From: Perkinsus chesapeaki
Lineage: Eukaryota; Perkinsozoa; Perkinsida; Perkinsidae
NCBI GenBank assembly: GCA_013115145.1
Contig: JAAPAO010000478.1
Span: 1-28,265 of the forward strand
DNA length: 28,265 nucleotides
Direction of reading: 5' to 3'
Shown here: piece by piece, positions 19,052 through 26,637 of the stretch
Position numbering within the stretch: the stretch's first letter is position 1
Layout of the letters: each line of letters begins with the position of its first letter
Notes under the pieces: generated by a model
What the model saw: only the letters and a program-made list of their open reading frames with translations
Told to the model about the DNA's origin: nothing
Databases searched by the model: none
Made by a program: the position numbers and the translations under genes

Positions 19052-19633
19052 TTAGTTAGTGCACTGATCAGGGGACAGGTCAAGGTTGAGGGCACCGGCC
19101 ACGGAAACATGGAAGATGTTGGTGTTAGCATTGTAGCTGCACTTCATGAACTGAGACAGCTGCTGGGTGTTCATACCAAGAGACTCGGCCAACTTGATGA
19201 GATCAGCGTTGTTCCAATCGGGGGCAACAGTAGTGCAATCAGACTCCATGGTATAGCCGATATCCTTGGCGTTGATCATACCAGCGACGTTAAGGTCGAA
19301 GGAGTTGTCGTGGAGCTCGACAGTGGCGGGCATGCCCATAGCGGAACCACAGTACTCACCCTCGGGCTTCTTGCAAGAGGAGCCAGCGCTACCAGTAGTG
19401 GTAGAGGCACCAGCGGCACCAGTGGTCTGAGGAGCAGCGGTAGTCTGTTGCTGAGACTGAGAGGAAGAAGTGGTAGTGGCAACCTCAGAAGGGCCAGTGG
19501 GCTCCATGAACTTGGTGGTAGCCTGGGGAGCAATAGTAGTCACGGGAGCAGCGGTGGTGGTGCTATCATCATCACTGCAACCGGTGAGGGAGACGGCGAT
19601 GAAGGCACTGACGACAGCAGCGATGAACTTCAT
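19052..19633 (-). CDS. Secreted lipobox-like YCG-domain protein, cluster member 1 (193 aa)
   Basis: The start ATG at 19631-19633 (MKFIAAVVSAFIAVSLTGC) is chosen because it places the hydrophobic leader at the N-terminus; the frame is open 43 codons further upstream without need. The leader ends in SLTGCSDDD. Residues 20-90 are a Thr/Ser/Gln/Ala-rich linker, likely heavily O-glycosylated if secreted. The domain follows: SCKKPEGEYCGSAMG, a FDLNVAG strand, IGYTMESDCTT, VAPDWNNADL, LAESLGM, then KCSYNANTNIFHVSV and LDLSPDQC. It has an extra Cys (KCSY) that only member 2 shares at the same place. A long plus-strand frame opposite is a shadow caused by the biased codons of the linker. Function is unknown. 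Confidence 0.85.
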   Translation of the reverse strand: MKFIAAVVSAFIAVSLTGCSDDDSTTTAAPVTTIAPQATTKFMEPTGPSEVATTTSSSQSQQQTTAAPQTTGAAGASTTTGSAGSSCKKPEGEYCGSAMGMPATVELHDNSFDLNVAGMINAKDIGYTMESDCTTVAPDWNNADLIKLAESLGMNTQQLSQFMKCSYNANTNIFHVSVAGALNLDLSPDQCTN

Positions 19634-20262
19634 TACGTAGGTAAGTAAGGGAAGAAGAAACAGGAAAAGTCCTTTTGAGAAGAGTTGCTTAGCTAGCGTT
19701 TGGGAGGCTTTGTGTAATATGTCCCTAAACTCGTGTGCGAAAGGCTTATGGCTAGCAAACACTAGACGCTCGCGATACTATACAAAAGATATAAGTTCCG
19801 ACATAACTATCCTCGACTTATTGTAAGATGCCATCAGGGCATTGTCACTCCAAGCCCGTTGAGGCTCAAAAATTAGCTGCGGAATTATGCACGCGTGCGC
19901 AAACCTTGGCAATTGGTTCTGTTTTATGACCCCACCGGTTACGCCCCTCGATAGAGAAGTCAACGGGGTCCTGTATTCAAATACCGATCGAACGTTATAG
20001 ACAAATGATTGTTAGTTTTCCATTACGTCAGTACGAATTTGATCAAGTGTGAACTGGAATAAACGCGCCAAGCCGAAACCCTCCCCGAAAACTTAGAACA
20101 CAACATGAGTCTCGCTTCACTGAGCAGAACAAGGAACTAACTGTCAGAGAGAATATACACTGCTGTGACTGCAGAGCGTGGTGAACACGCTAACTAGATG
20201 GTATAAGAACAGGAATATGCGAATGCAAAAGAAGTTTAGTTCAACACCGGAACACGGACTTC
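19634..20262. other. Intergenic region between cluster members 1 and 2
   Basis: No gene is supported. It holds the upstream region of member 1 (pyrimidine-rich on its sense strand, ending in a CTTACTTACC string just before the ATG) and the 3' flank of member 2. No shared promoter block with members 4 and 6 was seen. Confidence 0.4.
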
Positions 20263-20757
20263 TTAATCAGAACACTGACCGGTGGTCATGTCCAAGGAGT
20301 GACCGCAGATCTTGCTAACGTCAAGGGTAAAGACATTAGAAGTGGCATTGTAATCGCAGAACATCATCTGCGACAACATACTAGGCTCCATTTGGGCAGA
20401 CTTGGCCATAGCCTCGTAAGAGGGGCTAGTAGAGTCCAAGATCAATTGGGAGCAGTCGGAGGACATAGTGAAAGGAACGTTATCACAGGTCATTGTGTTG
20501 GCGAGGTTCATCGAGAAGTTGTCGCCATCGATGGTTACAGAGCCGGGCTGGCCCATGAAGCTACCGCAGTACTTGCCACTAGGCTTCGCACAAGTAACGG
20601 AACCGGTGGGGGCGCTAGTGGTAGACTGGAGGAAGCCGGTAGTGGGGGCTGCTGTGGTGGCAGGGGCCTTCGTGGTAGTAGTAGTACTGTCACTATCACT
20701 GCATCCGGTGAGGGATACGGCGACGAGAGCACTGGCAACGGCGGCGATGAACTTCAT
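20263..20757 (-). CDS. Secreted lipobox-like YCG-domain protein, cluster member 2 (164 aa)
   Basis: The ATG at 20755-20757 begins MKFIAAVASALVAVSLTGC, nearly identical to member 1 over the leader, so the two are probably the closest pair in the cluster. The Thr-rich linker is short (about residues 20-50). Domain: TCAKPSGKYCGSFMG, a VTIDGDNFSMNL strand, VPFTMSSDCSQ, then AKSAQMEPSMLSQMM, FCDYNATSNVFTLDV and MTTGQCSD at the end. It carries the extra Cys in FCDYN at the place of KCSYN in member 1. The PDYS-type motif is replaced by LDSTSPSY. Function is unknown; export is inferred from the leader. Confidence 0.85.
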   Translation of the reverse strand: MKFIAAVASALVAVSLTGCSDSDSTTTTTKAPATTAAPTTGFLQSTTSAPTGSVTCAKPSGKYCGSFMGQPGSVTIDGDNFSMNLANTMTCDNVPFTMSSDCSQLILDSTSPSYEAMAKSAQMEPSMLSQMMFCDYNATSNVFTLDVSKICGHSLDMTTGQCSD

Positions 20758-21426
20758 GTTAAAGGTCGGTGTAGAGAAAGAAGTCTGTTTGATTTCGGGA
20801 AGCGCGAAGCTAAGGAATTTTTGGAGACAAAGCTTTGTGCAAAATCCGGCGCAATCGCTAAGCGGCAAAATCTACCTTCCTTGAAGGAAAATGAGGAGCT
20901 CACAACTCAATGGAGCAGTGAGTGGACGACGTGCATATATCACAGATCAGTCCCGGGAATATTAATACAGGTGGCGGTGAGAAAAAAATAATGTGATCCA
21001 TGCGCCGACTCGGAACTTCCGAGTCGGAAGCAATGTCTTTTCGATGGTGAAACCCCCTATCGTTAGAGGAACGGAGTCCCGTAGCCCTTCAAACCTTGAA
21101 GTAGTCTCTGTGCGAAAACGATGTTGATTCCGATTGGATACACGAGGTTACGAGGTATTGTGACGTTCCGTATACGATGTAGGTTTGTTGAAGTCGAGAT
21201 AGTTTGGAGTCTGCACGCATGCGCAGTCGCACAACCCTTAGAAACGCGTAGACGAAATGTTACCACTATATTGAACAAAACCCTCTATTCTTTGGAAATA
21301 AGTCAACCGCGATGAAAGCGACCACAAAACAAGGCCTTCGCTCAAAGGCACAGCTGGACACCACCACATTGCAACATGCGGCAGACCGCGCTATACGGTT
21401 CAGCTGGATAGTAAACACGCAACTGA
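20758..21426. other. Intergenic region between members 2 and 3
   Basis: No gene is supported. It contains a perfect inverted repeat at 21007-21025, listed separately, and the 3' flank of member 3. Open frames such as 21063-21278 and 21121-21315 lack recognisable features. Confidence 0.4.
21007..21025. repeat. Perfect 9-bp inverted repeat with one-base spacer
   Basis: The arms GACTCGGAA and TTCCGAGTC flank a single C. A one-base loop cannot form a tight hairpin, so in DNA this behaves as a palindromic site rather than a stem-loop. It lies about 250 bp upstream of the start of member 2 and about 400 bp downstream of the stop of member 3. No run of T follows on either side, which argues against a terminator. 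Confidence 0.6.
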
Positions 21427-22164
21427 TTAACACTGTTGCTTAGATAAGTCAAGAGAGCCTAGACCACTGACGTTAACACTGAAAGTATCATCAGACGGCT
21501 CATAGCTTATGCTCAAAGTAGAAGCCAATTCTTGAGGGGGGATACCGAGGGTTTGGGCAAGGGCCACCATAGCAGGGTTAGAATAGTCGGGCTTGAAATC
21601 AGTGCAGTCCTCTAGAGTGTATCCTACGTTCTTAACGTTAACCAATGGGGCAACACTGAGACCGAATGTGTCCTGTCCAATGGTTGCGACCCCACTGAAC
21701 ATAAGGTATTTGCCGCAGTATTCTCCACGGGGAATGACCAAGCAGGATGTAGTGGAAGCGGTCGTTGGTCCGCTTGTAGTAGAAGTTACCGGAACGCTTG
21801 TGAACACGGACGAAGTCGTTCCAGTGCTGCTTGGTACAGTGGTGTTACTAGACGGAAATGTACCGTCTGTAGTTGAGGTAGCAGTAGCTGTACTAGCACT
21901 GCCCGTTGTCGAGACCGTTGTGCCTGTCACGGTCGTCGAAGTAAAAGTAGCCGGCATAGTCGTTGTTGCATTCACCGAGATAGTAGTATTGATCGGTTAA
22001 GTAGAAAAGCCGCTAGTCGAAGTTCTTGGGGTCCAAGCAGTTGTAGCCATAGGTACCGCCGTAGTAGGAGCCGCCGATGGCTGCGCTGTGGTAGTAGAGT
22101 TGTCACTGCAGCCGCTCAAATAGACGGCGAGCAATCCTGCAGCAGCGGTTGCAAAGAATTTCAT
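21427..22164 (-). pseudogene. Cluster member 3, YCG-domain protein with an in-frame TAA in the linker
   Basis: The ATG at 22162-22164 starts MKFFATAAAGLLAVYLSGC, a normal leader for the family, followed by a Thr/Ala/Pro linker. Codon 56 is TAA (complement of 21997-21999). Directly after it, in the same frame, reading continues through 189 codons: a long Thr/Ser linker and then a full domain (CLVIPRGEYCGKYLM, DTFGLSVAPL, VGYTLEDCTDFKPDYSNP, LAQTLGI, DTFSVNVSG, LDLSKQQC). Everything except the single stop is intact. I tested the available GT donors and AG acceptors around the TAA; no intron of normal size both removes the stop and keeps frame. It is most simply a young nonsense allele; readthrough or a sequencing error are alternatives. 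Confidence 0.7.
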
Positions 22165-22637
22165 TGATGCACAAAAACTGAAAACGTCAGATTTGAGACA
22201 ATACCGTAATTAATCGCACTTTATCAATGTAACTCATACGAGGCTAGGGGCTAGCCCCTTGACCCTAGGCTAGCCCCTTGGCCCTAGGCTAGCCCCTTGG
22301 CCCCTAGCTGTCTTCCTCCGGGACTTGCTCGGGTGTCTCATCTACACAAAGTTTGGTGACTAAGGGTCTAAAATAACGGAGAGCTTATGGAGTGAATCAG
22401 CCGTATTTATATAAACTAAACACTTATAATCTATCAGACACAGACCAGAGCAAAATGCTCAAATACCCAACCCCACTCCAGGGAACTGATATAAATCTTT
22501 CCACAACAAGTACCGCTCATCAATAGACAGAACCTGGGGATGTCCAGAAGGAAAGAGAGTTCAGTTAGCAGTATTTCAGTTATTAGCATGAGGTAAAACT
22601 GGCAGGTAGTTCAGTGTGAAGGAAAATATGAAGTAGT
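22165..22637. other. Intergenic region between members 3 and 4, with repeats
   Basis: It holds the upstream region of member 3, a 19-bp tandem repeat (22251-22309) and the 3' flank of member 4, most of which (22411-22637) is duplicated near member 6. No coding sequence is supported. Confidence 0.5.
22251..22309. repeat. 19-bp tandem repeat, three units, each partly palindromic
   Basis: The unit CTAGCCCCTTGGCCCTAGG occurs three times head to tail with single-base changes, preceded by a partial copy (GCTAGGGG). The units contain overlapping palindromic cores such as GGCTAGCC and CCTAGG. They lie about 90 bp upstream of the start of member 3. Confidence 0.8.
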
Positions 22638-22647
22638 CTAGTAACCG
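22411..22647. repeat. Direct duplication, copy A: 3' flank of member 4
   Basis: These 237 bases match 25472-25708 base for base except two substitutions, with no gaps. The block covers the 3' flank and the last codons of member 4. Near identity continues into the coding sequence with more differences. Confidence 0.95.
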
Positions 22648-23219
22648 TGATGGTCTCGACCATTTTCAGGCTCACAAGCATCATGAGTCATGGTTACCGA
22701 GACCTTTGGCTTCCAATCAAGATGGAAGCTATCACTGGGAAGATTATATGTGATGGTAAGTACTTGTTGGAGCTGATCCGTAGTAAGGCCAAATTCTTGG
22801 GCCACACGAGCAACCTCTTCACTGGAGTAGTCGGGCTCGAACTCTTTGCAATCCTCAAGATGGAATGGTATGCTCTTGAGGTCAACCTTCGGCTCATAGT
22901 CGAAATAGAATACGTGTTCTTCAATAAGTATCCGAGCCATCTCGCCATTGATTTTACCGCAATACTCTCCAGCAGGCTTGCCAGAGCAGTATTCGTCGTC
23001 TCCTCCTGAATAAGCTGTTGTTGCATCAGGTTCATAGTGGTTATCGGGGTCGAACGCTGTAGTAGGGGCCATGAAATGATCTCCGTCACTTGATGTTGTT
23101 TCATGCATGCTTGCTGCAGTAGTTGGAGCAGCAGTGTTCCTGCTACCATCACTCGAACACCCGCTCATAAGCACCATTACCAAGGCGAGGCACACTCCCG
23201 CAAAAGAAAACGTAGACAT
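22638..23219 (-). CDS. Secreted lipobox-like YCG-domain protein, cluster member 4 (193 aa)
   Basis: The ATG at 23217-23219 begins MSTFSFAGVCLALVMVLMSGC. The leader and linker (residues 22-80, containing FMAPTTAFDPDNHY) differ from members 1-3 but match member 6. Domain: CSGKPAGEYCGKINGEMAR, VFYFDYEPKVDLKSI, HLEDCKEFEPDYSSEEVAR, VAQEFGLTTDQLQQVL, TITYNLPSDSFHLDW, and a last Cys in THDACEPENG with a charged His-rich tail. The first half of the domain resembles domain 1 of member 6, and much of the second half resembles domain 2, so this gene is a mosaic of the two. It shares upstream and downstream flanks with member 6. Function is unknown. Confidence 0.87.
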   Translation of the reverse strand: MSTFSFAGVCLALVMVLMSGCSSDGSRNTAAPTTAASMHETTSSDGDHFMAPTTAFDPDNHYEPDATTAYSGGDDEYCSGKPAGEYCGKINGEMARILIEEHVFYFDYEPKVDLKSIPFHLEDCKEFEPDYSSEEVARVAQEFGLTTDQLQQVLTITYNLPSDSFHLDWKPKVSVTMTHDACEPENGRDHHGY

Positions 23220-23304
23220 TGGTAGACTAAATGAAAATCAGTAACAACTAGCGGTCACGAAAAATCTGTAACTTACTAATATTGAAAACTTTCACAAGTC
23301 ACAT

Positions 23305-23333
23305 TATTCGGTATAATGGATTGCGCTATAGCT
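23305..23333 (-). promoter_or_regulatory. Conserved upstream element of member 4
   Basis: A 29-base block whose core reads GGTATAATGGATTGCG on the plus strand lies 86 bases upstream of the ATG. The same block, with one change in that core, lies 87 bases upstream of member 6 (26724-26752). The sequence between it and each ATG is much less alike. Conservation at fixed distance suggests a promoter or 5' UTR element, but it may simply be residual duplication. Confidence 0.45.
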
Positions 23334-23344
23334 CGGAAAGCATC

Positions 23345-23382
23345 ATTTTGTGACTTCATGTCTACAAACTGGTGTCACAAAT
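23345..23382. promoter_or_regulatory. Inverted TTTGTGAC / GTCACAAA pair upstream of member 4
   Basis: ATTTTGTGAC (23345-23354) and GTCACAAAT (23374-23382) are inverted copies separated by about 19 bases; a third TGTGAC follows at 23390-23395. The spacer TGTCTACAAACTG is kept upstream of member 6, where the right arm (GTCACAA) is also kept but the left arm is partly lost. This could be a binding site for a dimeric factor. Confidence 0.35.
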
Positions 23383-24296
23383 CATCACTGTGACATCGTT
23401 GTCCCGCCAGTATGGTACTGTGTGTCCCTTCGCTAAACGGATAAATACTTTATATATCATGTGCATCGAAATGACGGTTTTTCAACTAGTGCATAAAACA
23501 TCGTAGTAAAGTTAAAAGACACGAGCAGCTAGCACAAATCTTGGCACCATTGATCAAAGCAATAGGCAAGTGGTTGTCGATGGATACAGTATAATACAAG
23601 GAGCTTGCAAGGAGAAAACGATTGTGGCACACAAGAGAAAGGGCCCTTGGCGAATCAGACCAACTACTCAAAGGCGTGATGGACTAGTGCTGCTTCTAGA
23701 TCAGCCTCGGGCTTTTGTGAGATTGATGGAAGAACAGGGGGATGATAGATGCAATCTCTTTAAGCAGGGAATAATATACTGAGTTCTCTGTTCATGTTAA
23801 CTAGCCATCCTTTGCAGCCTACTAGCTACCTGGCCTCTTCAGGATTGGTGCAGTCCTCGACTACTAATCAAACATAACTAATCTGGCCTCAGAATGCTGG
23901 CCAGCATACTGCCCTCGTACGTCTGCGCCTCATCACGTCGGAGATAGACTACTGTATTACGGTGGTTTTTTACTACTCGCTAATGTGGGTAATGAGTGTC
24001 ATCTACAGGCTCTACTCAAGTGTAAAAGCCAAGAGATACTCTTACTGAAGGCTGGATGAATTACACTAATTTGTCAATTTGGTTATCGTGAGCCCGTGAC
24101 ATTGTGTGAAGAACTCAGCTGACACAGTGGGATATACTGTCATACTAGCTTAATAGCCACAGTCATAATAATTGGGTATGGTAGAACGTGAAGGACGAGC
24201 TTCGAGGTTGCATGTCTCAATTTCGGATGTAATATAGAGATGGTATTCTATAAAGTTGAAAGCAGCTTCTATTTTTACGTTTTTCGTGTTACTATA

Positions 24297-24872
24297 ATGA
24301 AGTTCTTCCCCGTCGTTGCCTCCGCTGTTGTTGCCCTCTCTTTAACTGGTTGCAGTGATGATGACTCTACCACGACTGTTTCTCCCAGTACCACAACAAG
24401 CGCTGCGGCCCAAGCCACTACTGCCGCTATGGAGACTACAACGTCTTTCCTCCGTCCCACTACAGCTCCTGGTGACTCCACTACTGCTGCTTCTGGTGAG
24501 GCGACTATCAGTTCCTCTGGTTCTGAGACTACCGCTCCTAGCGATGGTGGAAGCTGTTCGGCTACCCCTTCTGGCAAGTATTGCGGTAAATACATGATGT
24601 TTAAGGGTACTGCTACTATCGATGATGGAACCTTCGGCTTAAGTGTTAAACCCGTTGTGAATATCAATGGTGTCGATTACACTATGGATACTTGTACCGA
24701 CTTCGAGCCCGACTACAGTGATCCTCAAATGGTGGAAATGGCCCAAACTATCGGTATGACTCCTGAGGAGCTCGATCAGGCTATGACTGTTACTTACGAT
24801 GAGTCCAATGATACCTTTAATATCTCTGTGCAGGGATTGATGTCTCTTGACCTTTCTAAGGATCAGTGCTAA
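24297..24872 (+). CDS. Secreted lipobox-like YCG-domain protein, cluster member 5 (191 aa), plus strand
   Basis: ATG 24297 begins MKFFPVVASAVVALSLTGC; the frame is open 19 codons upstream but the leader fixes the start. Linker residues 20-100 are Thr/Ser/Ala-rich. Domain: SCSATPSGKYCGKYMMF, the strand GTFGLSVKPVV, VDYTMDTCTDFEPDYSDP, MAQTIGMTPEELDQAM, DTFNISVQG and LDLSKDQC as the last residues. It is closest to member 3 over the domain (YCGKY, DTFGLSV/GTFGLSV, CTDF.PDYS.P). It is the only member on the plus strand, so it marks an inversion within the cluster. Codons look well used and no lesion is present. Function is unknown. Confidence 0.88.
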   Translation: MKFFPVVASAVVALSLTGCSDDDSTTTVSPSTTTSAAAQATTAAMETTTSFLRPTTAPGDSTTAASGEATISSSGSETTAPSDGGSCSATPSGKYCGKYMMFKGTATIDDGTFGLSVKPVVNINGVDYTMDTCTDFEPDYSDPQMVEMAQTIGMTPEELDQAMTVTYDESNDTFNISVQGLMSLDLSKDQC

Positions 24873-25698
24873 AGTGCATTGTGAAGATGGTTGTCACCAT
24901 TGGTACATCGAGCAGATACGTATTTGATAGTATCATCTTGCTCTCCATTGTTTTGACTAGTTTAAACCATATCCCTTTTTGTGATGGTTTAATCTATTTA
25001 TCGTATTGTGTTTTTAACTGGTCTACGGGCGGCGCTGGAGGCAGCACCGGCCCGGTGCCACTGGGACATGGTAGGTCTAAAGAAAGGGGACACTCGACAC
25101 AAAGCTTACGGTAGTCTATACAGAATGAACTAGCGAAATATATTATTGGCACTTAAGTCTGTGTAAAGGCACCGCAGTCAACTGTGATTGCCAATACAAG
25201 GTATATAAGGCTTGTTCCTTTAGCCTTGCGCAAAATTTTGAATAGGTATGACGAGGGTGAGTACCACCAGTGATGACCGGCCCGCTCATAGAATGAGCCG
25301 ACCGCCCATTTATATAAAGTTCCGCCGTATGTTATTGAGAGAGGATTCCAAGGGAAGCTCCCTGAGTGAAACCTCAGTAGAATATAATCCCGTAGCTGAA
25401 AAAGCGTATTTACGGCGTTGGCCGGAATGACAAATATAACAACCAGGGGACACTGTTCGAACACTGTTTACATAAACTAAACACTTATAATCTATCACAC
25501 ACAGACCAGAGCAAAATGCTCAAATACCCAACCCCACTCCAGGGAACTGATATAAATCTTTCCACAACAAGTACCGCTCATCAATAGACAGAACCTGGGG
25601 ATGTCCAGAAGGAAAGAGAGTTCAGTTAGCAGTATTTCAGTTATTAGCATGAGGTAAAACTAGCAGGTAGTTCAGTGTGAAGGAAAATATGAAGTAGT
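24873..25698. other. Intergenic region between convergent members 5 and 6
   Basis: It contains the 3' flanks of members 5 and 6. The last part (25472-25698) is the duplicated block. A perfect palindrome lies at 25044-25058. Open frames 24866-25114, 25153-25464 and 25248-25430 show no support. Confidence 0.45.
25044..25058. repeat. GC-rich perfect inverted repeat
   Basis: GCACCGG and CCGGTGC flank a single C, within a locally GC-rich patch (about 25027-25065) that contrasts with the surrounding AT-richer flank. It lies about 170 bp after the stop of member 5. No T-run follows. Confidence 0.55.
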
Positions 25699-25708
25699 CT
25701 AGTAACCG
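25472..25708. repeat. Direct duplication, copy B: 3' flank of member 6
   Basis: Partner of 22411-22647, equal length, two substitutions. It covers the last few codons of member 6 and its 3' flank. Confidence 0.95.
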
Positions 25709-26637
25709 CGACAGCCATCATGAGCCATTGTCACCGAGACATTTGGCTTCCAATCAAGATGGAAGCTATCACTGGGAAGATTATATGTGATGGTAAGTAC
25801 TTGTTGGAGCTGATCCGTAGTAAGGCCAAATTCTTGGGCCACACGAGCAACCTCTTCACTGGAGTAGTCGGGCTCGAACTCTTTGCAATCTTTAAGATGG
25901 AATGGTATGTTCTTCAGATTAACCTTCGGTTCATAATGGAAATAGAATACGTGCCCTTCGATAAGTATCCAAGCCATCTCGCCATTAATTTCACTGCAAT
26001 ACTCTCCAGCAGGCTTGCCATAGCAGGACTCTCCATCGCCTCCTTTATAAGGTGTTGTTGTATCAGGTTCATAGCGGTTATGAGTCTCGAACGTTGTAGG
26101 GGCCACGGGATGGTCAGACTCGCAGAAATCATGAGTCATGGTTACCGAGACCTTCGAGTTCCAGTCAAGATTGAAGCTATCACTGGGAAGATCATATGTG
26201 ATGGTAAGTACTTGTTGGAGCTGATCCGTAGTAAGGCCAAATTCTTGAGCCACACGAGCAACCTCCTCACTGGAGTAGTCGGGCTCGAACTCTTTGCAAT
26301 CCTCAAGATGGAATGGTATGTTCTTGAGGTCAACCTTCGGCTCATAGTCGAAATAGAATACGTGTTCTTCAATAAGTATCCGAGCCATCTCGCCATTGAT
26401 TTCACCGCAATACTCTCCAGCAGGCTTGCCAGAACAATATCCGCTTCCAGTATAAGGTGTTGTTGCATCAGCTCCATGGCGGTTATCTGGGTCGAACGCT
26501 GTAGTAGGGGCCATGAAATGATCTCCCCCATTTGCAGTAGTTGGATCAGCAGTGTTGCTGCTACCATTACTGGAACACCCGCTCATAAACACCATTACCA
26601 AGGCGAGGCACACTCCTGCAAAAGAAAACGTAGACAT
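25699..26637 (-). CDS. Secreted lipobox-like protein with two tandem YCG domains, cluster member 6 (312 aa)
   Basis: The ATG at 26635-26637 begins MSTFSFAGVCLALVMVFMSGC, then a linker with FMAPTTAFDPDNRHGADATT. Domain 1 (about residues 68-175): YCSGKPAGEYCGEINGEMAR, YFDYEPKVDLKNI, LEDCKEFEPDYSSEEVAR, TITYDLPSDSFNLDW, HDFC. A short second linker (APTTFETHNRYEPDTTTPY) repeats the composition of the first. Domain 2 (about 205-308): CYGKPAGEYCSEINGEMAW, YFHYEPKVNLKNI, LKDCKEFEPDYSS, TITYNLPSDSFHLDW, HDGCRGY at the end. All family Cys positions are present in both domains; domain 2 has YCS for YCG. The linker is duplicated with the domain, so the duplicated unit was linker plus domain. Function is unknown. 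Confidence 0.88.
   Translation of the reverse strand: MSTFSFAGVCLALVMVFMSGCSSNGSSNTADPTTANGGDHFMAPTTAFDPDNRHGADATTPYTGSGYCSGKPAGEYCGEINGEMARILIEEHVFYFDYEPKVDLKNIPFHLEDCKEFEPDYSSEEVARVAQEFGLTTDQLQQVLTITYDLPSDSFNLDWNSKVSVTMTHDFCESDHPVAPTTFETHNRYEPDTTTPYKGGDGESCYGKPAGEYCSEINGEMAWILIEGHVFYFHYEPKVNLKNIPFHLKDCKEFEPDYSSEEVARVAQEFGLTTDQLQQVLTITYNLPSDSFHLDWKPNVSVTMAHDGCRGY

Larger units (their letters stand above)
23220..24296. other. Intergenic region between divergent members 4 and 5
   Basis: It contains the upstream region of member 4, alike with that of member 6 up to about 23410, and a stretch (23461-23655) resembling 27346-27543. It also holds the upstream region of member 5 on the plus strand. 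An open frame at 23570-23782 starts at GTG, lacks recognisable features and overlaps the diverged repeat, so I do not call it a gene. Confidence 0.45.

Noticed and set aside
18947-19648. Long plus-strand frame (233 codons) opposite member 1
   Set aside because: It mirrors the Thr/Ser-rich linker on the other strand, is Gly/Ser-rich as expected of a shadow, and has no leader or domain. The minus-strand gene has paralogues; this frame does not.
20299-20991. Long plus-strand frame (230 codons) opposite member 2
   Set aside because: Same shadow effect; composition changes abruptly where the minus-strand gene ends.
23570-23782. 70-codon plus-strand frame that could be a small gene
   Set aside because: GTG start, no recognisable feature, and it overlaps a diverged repeat whose other copy is not open in that frame.
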